A stretch of 35,760 nucleotides of DNA from Deltaproteobacteria bacterium (GTDB taxonomy: Bacteria; Desulfobacterota; Syntrophia; Syntrophales; Smithellaceae). The stretch is from positions 1 through 35,760 of the forward strand of contig JAKLGV010000027.1 of the NCBI GenBank assembly GCA_022710585.1. Direction: 5' to 3'. Every line of letters begins with the position of its first letter. Position 1 is the first letter of the stretch. Made by a program: the position numbers and the translations under genes. Shown one piece after another: positions 6,772 to 15,026 of the stretch. The notes under the pieces are model-generated. The model was given only the letters and a program-made list of their open reading frames with translations. It was not told where the DNA came from and made no database searches.

Positions 6772-7947
6772 ATGGGCAAACGCATGGGAATGGAAGTGGC
6801 AATGGCCGTGGCGGAAGCCGTGGGACTTTGCAATATTGATATGGCGGCCGTTTATCCTATTACACCCCAGTCGCATATCGCGGAACATCTTTCCGATCTG
6901 GTGGCCAACGGTGAGGTTGACGCAGAATTCGTGACGGTGGAATCCGAACATTCGGCGATGAGTGCGGTCATCGGGGCATCCGGCACCGGTGCCCGTTCTT
7001 ACACGGCAACCAGCTCTCAGGGATTGATGTATATGCATGAACTTCTGCCGATTGCGTCGGCGATGCGTCTGCCGATTACCATGGCCATCGCCAACCGGGC
7101 GGTGTCCGGTCCTCTGAATATTTTAAATGATCATTCCGACATTATGCCGCAGCGTGATTCCGGCTGGATTTCCATTTTCGTGGAAAACGGACAGGAAGCG
7201 ATTGACATGTCTATCATCGCTTTCAAGATTGCCGAGCATCAGGATGTTATGCTGCCGGTCAATATCAATATTGACGGTTTTCAATTGACGCACATGGTCG
7301 AGCCTTTTGAGATGCCCTCGCAGGAAGAAGTGAACAAATTCCTGCCTCCGTTTGTGCCACATGCAACGTTGCATCCGGCAAAGCCGGTCACGATGGGCGC
7401 TTTTGCCATGTCCGATTATTTCCCGGAAATCATGAAGGCCAAGGACGAAGCCCTGAAAAATTCCAAGAAAGTTGTTGTGGATGTGTTCAATGAATGGGGA
7501 AAAATGTTCGGCCGCAACTACAAGCTGGTGGAAACATATAAGACCGACGATGCGGAAGTCATTATGCTGACCATGGGCTCCATGGGTGAGACAGCACAGA
7601 TGGCGATTGATCAATTGCGCGCCAAGGGTATCAAGGCCGGTCTGGTCAAATTAAGATTGTGGCGTCCCTTCCCGTTTGAGGAAATCAAGGCAGTCATTAA
7701 AAACGCAAAAAAACTGATTGTCACTGACCGTGCCATCTCTTTCGGCGGTCCCGGCGGTCCGGTCTTTTCGGAAATCAAATCCGCCATGTATGCAGAAACT
7801 CAGCGTCCTTTGATTTACAATTATATTTATGGGCTGGGCGGACGCGACGTTCCCGTTGGTGATTTTATCGGAATGTTTGAAAGAGTTATCGCAGATACGG
7901 CCAATCAGCTGGCAGACACCTATGAATTTTGGGGAGTGAGAGAATAA
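6772..7947 (+). CDS. porA: Pyruvate:ferredoxin oxidoreductase, alpha subunit
   Basis: This 391-residue subunit binds the pyrimidine half of thiamine diphosphate and pyruvate. Visible are the AVYPITPQSHIAEHLSDLVANG segment, the VESEHSAMSAVIGASGTGARSYTATSSQGLMYMHELLPIASAMRLP region with the family's catalytic-site Glu, NDHSDIMPQRDSGW, and a C-terminal domain (AEVIMLTMGSMGETAQMAIDQLRAKGIKAGLVKLRLWRPFP). The length matches split PorA proteins. GAGG lies before the ATG. The stop TAA overlaps the porB start as TAATG, which supports coupled translation. Confidence 0.95.
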   Translation: MGKRMGMEVAMAVAEAVGLCNIDMAAVYPITPQSHIAEHLSDLVANGEVDAEFVTVESEHSAMSAVIGASGTGARSYTATSSQGLMYMHELLPIASAMRLPITMAIANRAVSGPLNILNDHSDIMPQRDSGWISIFVENGQEAIDMSIIAFKIAEHQDVMLPVNINIDGFQLTHMVEPFEMPSQEEVNKFLPPFVPHATLHPAKPVTMGAFAMSDYFPEIMKAKDEALKNSKKVVVDVFNEWGKMFGRNYKLVETYKTDDAEVIMLTMGSMGETAQMAIDQLRAKGIKAGLVKLRLWRPFPFEEIKAVIKNAKKLIVTDRAISFGGPGGPVFSEIKSAMYAETQRPLIYNYIYGLGGRDVPVGDFIGMFERVIADTANQLADTYEFWGVRE

Positions 7948-8900
7948 TGAGTATCGTAGAAAATTTTGATTTATTTGCTCCGCGGTTAATTAATAAAAAA
8001 GAATTGTTATCACCCGGTCATCGCGCCTGCTCCGGCTGCGCCGAAGTACTGGCCGTGCGATTGATGGCCAAGGCTCTGGGTGAAAATACCGTGATTGCTT
8101 CCGCGACCGGTTGCATGGAAATTATTTCTAGCATGTTTCCGACCACAGCGTGGCGGGTGCCATGGGTTCACGTCGCTTTTGAAAACGCGGCATCAGTTGC
8201 TTCCGGCATTGAAGCGGGCATCAAAGCGCTTCGCAAGAAAGGCAAAATTGACGACCGTTACGTGAAAGTTGTCGGCATGGGCGGCGACGGTGCCACGATG
8301 GACATCGGATTTCAGGCGCTTTCCGGCGCGATGGAACGCGGTCATGATATGATTTACGTTTGCTTCGATAATGAAGCTTATATGAACACAGGCATTCAGC
8401 GCTCCAGCGCTACGCCGATGGGCGCATCCACGACAACAGCTCCGGCAGGCAAGGTCAGCATCGGCCAGAAGACATGGAAAAAGAATATGCCTGAAATTCT
8501 GGTTGCGCATGGCATACCGTACGTGGCAACCGTTTGTCCCAGCTACCCGCTGGATTTCATTCGCAAGATGGAGAAGGCCAAAAGCATCAAAGGTCCGTCC
8601 TACATTCATTGCTTCTCGGTGTGTCCCACCGGTTGGCGCTGTCCCTCACATCAGGCGGTTTCCATGGGACGACTGGCTGTAGAAACGGGAGTATTTCCTC
8701 TTTATGAAGTGGAAGATGGACATTATCGTTTATCTCCGGATATGCCCAAGAAATTGAAACCGATAAAAGATTATTTCAAGGGGCAGGGCCGTTTCCGTCA
8801 TCTGGGACCTGAAGAAATAGACAAGATTCAGGAGAAGGTGACGACTGAATTTAACAAACTCAAGGAGAAAGCGAAATTTCTTAAAACGGGTAATGTATAA
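7947..8900 (+). CDS. porB: Pyruvate:ferredoxin oxidoreductase, beta subunit
   Basis: This subunit of 317 residues binds the diphosphate of TPP and the proximal 4Fe-4S cluster. The PorB signature LSPGHRACSGCAEVLAVR is followed by ATGCMEIISSMFPTTAWRVPWVHVAFENAASVASG, the TPP motif GDGATMDIGFQALSGAMERGHDMIYVCFDNEAYMNTG, and CPTGWRC. The four cluster cysteines expected from the family are present. The GHRAC motif and the FENAAAVASG-type segment favour pyruvate over 2-oxoglutarate or ketoisovalerate enzymes. The ATG at 7947, overlapping the porA stop, was chosen over an upstream TTG at 7929 because a GGGGAG site lies 11 bases before it. A weak hairpin (8905-8936) follows, without a T-run. Confidence 0.94.
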   Translation: MSIVENFDLFAPRLINKKELLSPGHRACSGCAEVLAVRLMAKALGENTVIASATGCMEIISSMFPTTAWRVPWVHVAFENAASVASGIEAGIKALRKKGKIDDRYVKVVGMGGDGATMDIGFQALSGAMERGHDMIYVCFDNEAYMNTGIQRSSATPMGASTTTAPAGKVSIGQKTWKKNMPEILVAHGIPYVATVCPSYPLDFIRKMEKAKSIKGPSYIHCFSVCPTGWRCPSHQAVSMGRLAVETGVFPLYEVEDGHYRLSPDMPKKLKPIKDYFKGQGRFRHLGPEEIDKIQEKVTTEFNKLKEKAKFLKTGNV

Positions 8901-8980
8901 ACCTGTCGGAAATTTCAGTGCTTAAACTTTTCTGACGGATAAAAAGAAAAAGTTCTAAAGAAGACTGAGGTGAAAAAAGA

Positions 8981-9463
8981 ATGACGAAAGCCATGAGTGT
9001 TGCAGCAAAAACAAAACAGATCGTGAAAAAACACGGCAACGATAAGAGCGGTATGATAGCCGTGTTGCAGGATATTCAGGAGACTTTCAATTATTTGCCG
9101 AAAGAAGCATTGAAAGCGGCGGCCAAAGCGATGAAAGTGCCTTTCAGCCGGGTGTATGAAGCAGCTACCTTCTACACCGCCTTCAGTTTGAAGCCGCGCG
9201 GTAAAAATATCGTCAAGATTTGTCTGGGGACCGCCTGCCATGTCCGCGGCGCGTCTGCTCTTCAGGATAAATTCGAACGCACGCTGGGGATCAAGCCGGG
9301 TGAGACCACCAAGGATAATAAATTTTCCCTGGAAACCGTCAACTGCGTCGGTGCATGCGCGCTGGGGCCCGTTGTGGTCATAAACACCGATTATCATGGC
9401 CAGATGACCATGAAAAAAATAGACAAGATCATCGATAATATCAACAAAGAGGGGGCACAGTAA
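8981..9463 (+). CDS. NuoE-like [2Fe-2S] subunit of an NAD-linked flavin module
   Basis: A 160-residue thioredoxin-like ferredoxin of the NuoE/HydC (24-kDa complex I) family. An N-terminal helical part ([27 protein letters not shown]) is followed by the 2Fe-2S ligands in [11 protein letters not shown] and [10 protein letters not shown]. Such subunits sit beside a NuoF-like flavoprotein in complex I, bifurcating hydrogenases and NAD-dependent formate dehydrogenases. It starts 80 bp after porB and overlaps the next gene by one base (TAATG). GAGGTG precedes the ATG at 8981; an ATG four codons later is the alternative. Confidence 0.93.
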   Translation: MTKAMSVAAKTKQIVKKHGNDKSGMIAVLQDIQETFNYLPKEALKAAAKAMKVPFSRVYEAATFYTAFSLKPRGKNIVKICLGTACHVRGASALQDKFERTLGIKPGETTKDNKFSLETVNCVGACALGPVVVINTDYHGQMTMKKIDKIIDNINKEGAQ

Positions 9464-11307
9464 TGAAAGAAAACGAGGATGTTCAAGCCCACCAGGTCAT
9501 AGAAGAGACAAGATTAAAGTACGATGCCAGGAAAAATGTGATTACGGTTTGCGCCGGCACCGGCTGCCGGGCTTACGGCAGCCTTAAAGTCAAGGAAGCA
9601 CTCGAAACCGAACTGCAAAAACAGAACATGAAGGTGGATGTCGTGGCGACCGGCTGCCTGGGCTTTTGCGAAAAAGGCCCCATGGCTGTGATTCATCCCC
9701 ATAAATATTTTTATCAGTCGGTGAAGGTGGAAGATGTGCCGGAGATTATTTCCAAAACCGTAGCCAAAGGCGAGGTCATCAGCCGGCTGTTCTATCGTCA
9801 TCCGGAAACGCAGAAGACTCTGTTCCGGGAAGAAGATCTGCCCTTCTATAAGAAGCAGCTTCGCGTGGTGTTCGGCAAAAACGGCATGATCGACCCGACA
9901 AAGATTGACGATTATCTGGGTATTGAAGGCTATCAGGCGCTGGCCAAGGTTCTTTCCGAAATGACACCGGAGCAGGTCATCAATGAAATCAAGAAAGCCG
10001 GTTTGCGCGGTCGCGGCGGCGGCGGATTCCATGCGGCCGTGAAGTGGGAAGGCGTGCGCAAGGCGCATGGTGATCCCAAGTACGTGATTGCCAACGGCGA
10101 TGAAGGCGACCCAGGCGCTTACATGGACAGAAGTTTGATGGAAGGCAATCCCCACAGCATCATTGAAGGTATGATTATCGGCGCTTACGCCGTCGGCTCC
10201 AGCCAGGGCTACATTTACGTAAGAAACGAATATCCGCTGGCGGTGACACATCTGACGCTGGCGATTGAAGCCGCGAGAGAAAGGGGCCTTCTGGGTAAGA
10301 ATATTCTGGGCACCGATTTTTCGTTTGATATCAAGATTAACAAAGGAGCCGGAGCTTTTGTCTGCGGTGAATCATCGGCCCTGTTTGCCTCGATCGAAGG
10401 CCGTGCCGGTGAGCCGCGCGCGAAATATGTTCACGCGGTCGAAAAAGGCCTGTATGACAAACCCACCGTTCTCAATAACGTGGAAACGTGGGCCAATGTT
10501 CCTCTGATTATCAACAAAGGCGCCGATTGGTATGCCTCCATCGGTACGGAAGGTTCCAAGGGTACCAAGATATTCTCGCTGGTCGGCAAGATCAACAACA
10601 CCGGCCTGATTGAAGTGCCGATGGGCACAACGCTTTACGAAATCATTTACGATATGGGCGGCGGCATTCCCAAAGGACGCAAATTTAAAGCCGTTCAGAC
10701 CGGTGGTCCTTCCGGCGGTTGTATTCCGGAAAGCCTGCTGGACCTCCAGGTGGACTTCGACAAACTCTACGAAGTCGGCTCGATGATGGGTTCCGGCGGC
10801 ATGATTGTCATGGATGACACCTCCTGTATGGTGGATGTGGCCCGATACTTTACCACCTTCCTGGAAGAGGAATCCTGCGGCAAGTGCGTTCCCTGCCGGG
10901 AAGGCGTTCGCCGGATGAAAGAAATTCTTGATGACATCTGCGCGGGCAAGGGACAGGAAGGCGATGTGGAGCTTCTGGAAAAAATTGCCACCGGCGTGGC
11001 GGACGGTTCGCTTTGCGCCCTGGGCGGCAGCGCTCCCAATCCTGTCTTGAGCACCATTAAGTATTTCCGGCATGAGTATGATGCCCACATTAAAGAACAC
11101 CGCTGTCCGGCAGGTGTCTGCAAGGCGCTGATTACCTACAGCATTGACGCGGAAACATGCACCGGCTGCGGCGCCTGCATCAGGGTCTGTCCCGTTCAGG
11201 CGATCACCGGCGAAAAGAAGAAGGTTCATACCATCGATAAAAGTAAATGTACCCGTTGCGGTGCGTGTATTGAAAGCTGCAAATTTGAATCCATTATTGT
11301 GAAATAG
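9463..11307 (+). CDS. NuoF-like FMN/NAD-binding subunit with extra ferredoxin domains
   Basis: A 614-residue HydB-type flavoprotein that exchanges hydride with NAD(H). The domains in order are: an N-terminal 2Fe-2S thioredoxin-like domain ([10 protein letters not shown]...CLGFCEKGP, about residues 27-75); the FMN/NADH Rossmann core ([50 protein letters not shown]); an SLBB segment; the N3-type cluster CGKCVPC...[11 protein letters not shown]; and a C-terminal pair of 4Fe-4S motifs ([24 protein letters not shown]). This layout is that of bifurcating-type HydB rather than complex I NuoF. The usual FPTG after the glycine loop is replaced by FHAA. It overlaps the NuoE-like gene and precedes the short NuoG-like gene by 14 bp. 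No catalytic hydrogenase or formate dehydrogenase subunit follows. Confidence 0.93.
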   Translation: MKENEDVQAHQVIEETRLKYDARKNVITVCAGTGCRAYGSLKVKEALETELQKQNMKVDVVATGCLGFCEKGPMAVIHPHKYFYQSVKVEDVPEIISKTVAKGEVISRLFYRHPETQKTLFREEDLPFYKKQLRVVFGKNGMIDPTKIDDYLGIEGYQALAKVLSEMTPEQVINEIKKAGLRGRGGGGFHAAVKWEGVRKAHGDPKYVIANGDEGDPGAYMDRSLMEGNPHSIIEGMIIGAYAVGSSQGYIYVRNEYPLAVTHLTLAIEAARERGLLGKNILGTDFSFDIKINKGAGAFVCGESSALFASIEGRAGEPRAKYVHAVEKGLYDKPTVLNNVETWANVPLIINKGADWYASIGTEGSKGTKIFSLVGKINNTGLIEVPMGTTLYEIIYDMGGGIPKGRKFKAVQTGGPSGGCIPESLLDLQVDFDKLYEVGSMMGSGGMIVMDDTSCMVDVARYFTTFLEEESCGKCVPCREGVRRMKEILDDICAGKGQEGDVELLEKIATGVADGSLCALGGSAPNPVLSTIKYFRHEYDAHIKEHRCPAGVCKALITYSIDAETCTGCGACIRVCPVQAITGEKKKVHTIDKSKCTRCGACIESCKFESIIVK

Positions 11308-11321
11308 AGGTAGGACAAACC

Positions 11322-12035
11322 ATGGTAAATTTTACTGTTGACGGAAAAAATATATCGGCTCCGAAAGGAACCATGCTTCTGGAAGCCATCCGCGGCGCGG
11401 GTATCTCGATTCCCACCCTCTGCGCGCACGAGGCGGTCAGCCGCTCCGGTGCCTGTCGTTTGTGTGTGGTGGAAATTAAAAAAGGAAACAGAACCAGAAT
11501 CGTCACGTCCTGTCTCTATGGTGTGGAAGAAGGACTGACCGTGAACACCAAAAGCGACCGCGTTCTGAACGTACGTCGTCTGGTCATGGAACTGCTTTTG
11601 GCGCGCTGCCCCGAATCCGAGGTTTTGCAGAAACTGGCCAAAGAACTTTGCGTGGAACCTCAGGCAAGATTTGTGGCCGATACGGACAAAGGCAAATGTA
11701 TTCTGTGCCGTTCCTGCGTGCGTGTTTGTGAAGAGGTGGTCGGCGTCAGCGCCATCGGCCTTTTTGCCCGGGGTCCTCATAAAACGGTCGGCACGCCTTA
11801 TAATGAAAAATCGGACGCCTGCATCGGCTGCGGCGCCTGTGTTTATGTCTGCCCCACCGGCCATATCGAAATGACCTCCACCGGCGACAAACGTAAAATC
11901 TGGGGACGTACCTTCAAGATGCAGGCCTGCTCCAAATGCGGTAAGTTCTTCGCGCCGGCTGATCAGCTGAAATTCATCAGCAGGAAAACGGGTACGCCCC
12001 TGGAAGAGCTTAAAATCTGTACCGAATGCCGGTAA
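11322..12035 (+). CDS. Short NuoG-like multi-cluster iron-sulfur protein
   Basis: A 237-residue electron-transfer protein that matches only the N-terminal part of NuoG/HydA-type subunits. Residues about 1-80 are a plant-type 2Fe-2S domain (CAHEAVSRSGACRLC...SC). The next stretch, where NuoG has its His/Cys cluster, reads LLLARCPESEVLQKLAKEL and lacks that motif. Two 4Fe-4S sites follow (CILCRSCVRVCEE and CIGCGACVYVCPTG). The tail carries a CSKCG...CTEC pair that could bind zinc or a further cluster. There is no molybdopterin or H-cluster domain. It is the last gene of the POR-NuoEF cluster and is followed by a strong terminator. Confidence 0.85.
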   Translation: MVNFTVDGKNISAPKGTMLLEAIRGAGISIPTLCAHEAVSRSGACRLCVVEIKKGNRTRIVTSCLYGVEEGLTVNTKSDRVLNVRRLVMELLLARCPESEVLQKLAKELCVEPQARFVADTDKGKCILCRSCVRVCEEVVGVSAIGLFARGPHKTVGTPYNEKSDACIGCGACVYVCPTGHIEMTSTGDKRKIWGRTFKMQACSKCGKFFAPADQLKFISRKTGTPLEELKICTECR

Positions 12036-12074
12036 TGTAAATCCGCTCAAACGGAAATCACGTTTCAATCTTTT

Positions 12075-12111
12075 CAGGTTCTTAATTCATTTTAAGAACC
12101 TGATTTTTTTT
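12075..12111 (+). terminator. Intrinsic terminator of the redox cluster
   Basis: CAGGTTCTTAA (12075-12085) and TTAAGAACCTG (12092-12102) form a perfect 11-bp stem with a 6-nt loop, followed by eight T's (12104-12111). It lies 40 bp after the short NuoG-like gene and separates it from the convergent membrane-protein gene. Confidence 0.93.
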
Positions 12112-12141
12112 GTGTCTTTTCTTCTGCGACAGAAGAACGGA

Positions 12142-12972
12142 CTATCCGATCCAAAGCAGACAAATGACCCCGGCCGTATAAAAGGCGAGGCCGATCATCC
12201 ATTGATTTTTTTTCAAACGGTCGAGAAACCATGAAAGCGCGGCTCCGAGACCGCAGGCGAACAGATAGGGAATAAAGATCTGAATGGTTGTGAAGTGCAT
12301 CAGGTCGCCGGGGAGATAATAGAAAAGATAGGTGTGAAAAAAGAGAATGGAAAACACATTTACCAGGATTTCCAGCGCCATGGCGTCGATCGCGAAAAAA
12401 AAAGCTTTGGCGGCGCCGTTATTGAAATTCACGAGTTTGGGATTTGTTTCAATGGCCTGGTTCATGCCGTAGATGAAAAATCCGTAGAGAGGCCACATCC
12501 ACATCCCCACGCCGGAGGTGTAGCCATGATACATCGGCCAAATTTTATAGAGCCATCCCGGCTGCCCGAAGCATTTCACAAAAAAAGAATCCAGGATAAT
12601 TTCGTACCACATCGCTCCGAAAAAAGTGCATCCCATATAGAGCGCGAGCTTCGATCCATGGAGGGCAATAAATTTCCTGCCGATGAAACTGCAAAAGAAA
12701 TAGATGGAGGGCGTGAAGAATAAAACAAACGTAACGATAAATTTCGGCCAGTCCTGTGAAGGCAGAGGATTGATTTCAATGCCCGCCTTTTCGAATAGAA
12801 GCCATCCCGAAAAACGCGCAACCAGGAAAAAGACGATATAAGAGGCGATCAAAAACAGAATTGCCCGCAGCAGATAGGCCGGTGTGAAAATTTTCATCAG
12901 AGCCTTCAGGTCTTGGATCATCCGGGCGTTCGCGGGAAGGATTGTGCTGGAAATCTGTTTGTCAAAGCTCAT
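12142..12972 (-). CDS. Polytopic membrane protein of unknown function
   Basis: A 276-residue protein with about seven hydrophobic segments, for example near residues 34-58, 78-98, 104-126, 155-173, 188-215, 220-245 and 255-275. It is rich in aromatic residues, with a conserved-looking central stretch (WPMYHGYTSGVGMWMWPLYGFFIYGMN) between helices. No enzyme or transporter family was recognised. It is transcribed alone, convergent to the redox cluster. No strong ribosome-binding site precedes the ATG at 12972, so a start at Met18 (MIQDLKAL) is possible. Confidence 0.75.
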   Translation of the reverse strand: MSFDKQISSTILPANARMIQDLKALMKIFTPAYLLRAILFLIASYIVFFLVARFSGWLLFEKAGIEINPLPSQDWPKFIVTFVLFFTPSIYFFCSFIGRKFIALHGSKLALYMGCTFFGAMWYEIILDSFFVKCFGQPGWLYKIWPMYHGYTSGVGMWMWPLYGFFIYGMNQAIETNPKLVNFNNGAAKAFFFAIDAMALEILVNVFSILFFHTYLFYYLPGDLMHFTTIQIFIPYLFACGLGAALSWFLDRLKKNQWMIGLAFYTAGVICLLWIG

Positions 12973-13151
12973 ATTTTGTTTAAATGATGACCTCTATAAA
13001 TAAGATTCCTGATCGAAAATAAAAACTTTTTTCATCACAGAATATATAAAGAAGCATTCTTGGTGTCAATTTAACATAAATATCTGTAATTATTTGTGAA
13101 TATTAAAAATGATCCAATCATGCTATTTCGGTAAAATCTTGAGAAAATTGA

Positions 13152-13180
13152 TTGACATAAAAAATCAATCGCATTATATT
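13152..13180 (+). promoter_or_regulatory. Sigma-70 promoter of tRNA-Gln
   Basis: TTGACA (13152-13157), a 17-bp spacer and TATATT (13175-13180), followed by a short GC-containing discriminator. Transcription would begin about 40 bp before the mature tRNA at 13229. Confidence 0.75.
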
Positions 13181-13228
13181 CTCGCCGCTTCCATGATAAC
13201 TCTCAACAAGAGTTGGATTGCAGAACAC

Positions 13229-13302
13229 TGGGGAATCGTTCAACGGTAGGACACCGGACTCTGACTCCGTTTATTAAGGTTCGAATCCTTATTCCCCAGC
13301 CA
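13229..13302 (+). tRNA. tRNA-Gln (anticodon CTG)
   Basis: The acceptor TGGGGAA pairs with TTCCCCA, the discriminator is G and CCA is encoded at 13300-13302. The anticodon loop CTCTGAC gives CTG. The weak first acceptor pair (T-A) is typical of glutamine tRNAs. The T loop is TTCGAAT. The outermost anticodon-stem pair is a mismatch (C/T). Confidence 0.93.
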
Positions 13303-13311
13303 TATACAATT

Positions 13312-13346
13312 CAAGGGCTTAGGTGAATATCGCTTGAGCCCTTTTT
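13312..13346 (+). terminator. Terminator of tRNA-Gln
   Basis: AAGGGCT (13313-13319) pairs with AGCCCTT (13337-13343), extended by one wobble and one A-T pair, and is followed by T's to 13346. It lies just after the CCA end. Confidence 0.8.
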
Positions 13347-13394
13347 GCTTCCAATTCATTTTCTCCCGCCCCTGTCCCGTTTTATGAAGATTTT

Positions 13395-13760
13395 CTAATG
13401 CATGATTTGTCTTTGAGTCGAAACAAGCGCTTTTCGGATTTGGTTGGAAATCTCATACCATTTCTGCACGCCGTTTTCGAGACGGTAGTAGTGCAGAAGA
13501 TAGGCGCCGGATAAAGCAAGAAGAATCGCAAAAAGGATAAGTGCCGGAACGGAGGTTATTATAACGGCATAGCCGAAAACGATTAGTGTAAATAAACAAA
13601 CGAAGAGCGTTACGATGAGATGGATCAATCTTTCATGCTGCATCCATTGAATCTGCTTATCATGGTAGATGAGCAGTTCATTTAATGCTTCGCCGTCAGG
13701 GCTTTTTTGCAGCATGTCGTTGACGTAGCTTTCATGCTTTTTCATGTAATCAATCATCAT
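13395..13760 (-). CDS. Small two-helix membrane protein, unknown
   Basis: A 121-residue protein. A soluble N-terminal part (residues 1-42, acidic and basic, with YHDKQIQWMQHERLIH) leads into two adjacent hydrophobic helices at about 45-67 and 70-92. A basic C-terminal tail (KWYEISNQIRKALVSTQRQ) follows. Both ends are probably cytoplasmic. No function is known to me; similar small proteins are annotated only as hypothetical. It is monocistronic, with weak start signals; Met2 or Met6 could also be the start. Confidence 0.7.
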   Translation of the reverse strand: MMIDYMKKHESYVNDMLQKSPDGEALNELLIYHDKQIQWMQHERLIHLIVTLFVCLFTLIVFGYAVIITSVPALILFAILLALSGAYLLHYYRLENGVQKWYEISNQIRKALVSTQRQIMH

Positions 13761-13881
13761 TTATCCGCAAATGTTTTTAGTTTGTCCTATATTAACATAT
13801 TCTCAGTCAAATATTGACACAAAAAACTATTTTGCATATATATTCCCACACTTCACTAACAGATCATGTTCTAGCCACTCA

Positions 13882-13915
13882 ATGCGGCATCCCGGTCTGC
13901 AAAAGGATGCCGCAT
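13882..13915 (+). promoter_or_regulatory. Hairpin sequestering the pabB ribosome-binding site and start codon
   Basis: ATGCGGCATCC (13882-13892) and GGATGCCGCAT (13905-13915) form a perfect 11-bp stem with a 12-nt loop. The 3' arm contains part of the AAGGA ribosome-binding site (13903-13907) and the first two bases of the ATG at 13914. In RNA this would block initiation unless it is opened. No T-run follows, so it is not a terminator. Confidence 0.6.
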
Positions 13916-15023
13916 GAATATACATTTCGATTTTGAAAAATCGTCTTTGTTTTTTAATCAACCTGTTTCCATTATCAGTTGTTCTTCTTTTCAAGATGTT
14001 CCGCTCGCGTTTGAAAAAATTGAAGAATCGCTGTCGCGAGGTTTATTTGTTGCCGGATTTTTTTCATACGAATTTGGATACGCATTTGAGGAAGCTTTTT
14101 CTTCATACAGCCTGAACGGATTTCCTCTCATATTTATGGGATGTTATGAAAAGCCTCAACCGTATAAAAACCAATTTACTGTCGACGGTCACGATCGAAA
14201 AGTTAAAAATCTTCGCTTCAATATTTCCAGAGAAAAATATTTTGAGCATATCGATGTGATCCGTTCGTATTTGCAGGCGGGTGATGTTTACCAGATCACC
14301 TATTGCCTGAAAATTCTCTTTGATTTTCACGGCAACGCGTATGATCTTTATAAAACGCTGTTTGCGGTTCAACCCGTGCCCTATGCCGCTTTTGTCGAAA
14401 CCGACCAGTACGACATGGCATCACTTTCTCCGGAATTATTCTTATATAAAAAAGGGAATTACATCATCTCCAAGCCCATGAAGGGAACCTGGCAGCGCCG
14501 AAAATCGTGGTTTGCCGACAAACTGGCCGAATACAGATTCCGACATGACGAAAAAAACCGGGCCGAGAACATTATGATTACTGATTTACTGCGCAATGAT
14601 CTGGGGCGCATTGGAAACAATATTCGCGTGGAGAAGTTATGCGAAGTCACTCCTTATAAAACTCTATTTCAAATGACCTCGACGGTTGCGGCGGATATTG
14701 CACCGGATGTGTCGCTTTATAATTTATTTAAAAGTCTTTTCCCTTCTGGGTCGGTCACCGGCGCGCCGAAAATCAGGGCGATGGAAATCATTCATGAACT
14801 GGAGCGCGAACCACGCAACATCTATACAGGCGCCATCGGCTATATAAAACCGAATAAAGACTTCTATATTAATATTCCCATCCGTACCGCCCTGATCAAT
14901 AAAGAAAATGCGAAGGGCGAAATGGGCATCGGCGGTGGCATTGTCTGGGATTCAACGGCGGAAGGCGAGTGGACCGAGGGAATTTTAAAAGCACGATTCT
15001 TTACCGATAATATTCATCTCTGA
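13914..15023 (+). CDS. pabB: Aminodeoxychorismate synthase component I
   Basis: A 369-residue chorismate-utilising enzyme for p-aminobenzoate and folate synthesis; it aminates chorismate with ammonia from a PabA partner not seen here. The motif KPMKGT carries the lysine that separates PabB (PIKGT) from anthranilate synthase (PIAGT). Other motifs are QAGDVYQITYCLKI, SLSPELFL, RAENIMITDLLRNDLGRI, LFPSGSVTGAPKIRAMEIIHELEREPRNIYTGAIGYI and GIGGGIVWDS. The length fits the short PabB form that lacks much of the N-terminal domain. The AAGGA site and the ATG lie inside a stable hairpin. It is convergent with a methyltransferase gene only 3 bp downstream. Confidence 0.93.
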   Translation: MNIHFDFEKSSLFFNQPVSIISCSSFQDVPLAFEKIEESLSRGLFVAGFFSYEFGYAFEEAFSSYSLNGFPLIFMGCYEKPQPYKNQFTVDGHDRKVKNLRFNISREKYFEHIDVIRSYLQAGDVYQITYCLKILFDFHGNAYDLYKTLFAVQPVPYAAFVETDQYDMASLSPELFLYKKGNYIISKPMKGTWQRRKSWFADKLAEYRFRHDEKNRAENIMITDLLRNDLGRIGNNIRVEKLCEVTPYKTLFQMTSTVAADIAPDVSLYNLFKSLFPSGSVTGAPKIRAMEIIHELEREPRNIYTGAIGYIKPNKDFYINIPIRTALINKENAKGEMGIGGGIVWDSTAEGEWTEGILKARFFTDNIHL

Positions 15024-15026
15024 CGC

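Noticed and set aside
8905..8936. Hairpin after porB considered as a terminator
   Set aside because: Stem GTCGGAAA/TTTCTGAC includes a wobble, and no T-run follows; the next gene is probably in the same transcript.
9514..10251. Long minus-strand frames opposite the NuoF-like gene (also 10372-11229 and 11226-12068)
   Set aside because: They are shadows of a well-supported coding frame in GC-biased DNA; no family motifs.
13147..13169. ATTGATT...AATCAAT considered as an FNR box
   Set aside because: The half-sites are spaced too far apart, and the segment is better explained by the tRNA-Gln promoter.
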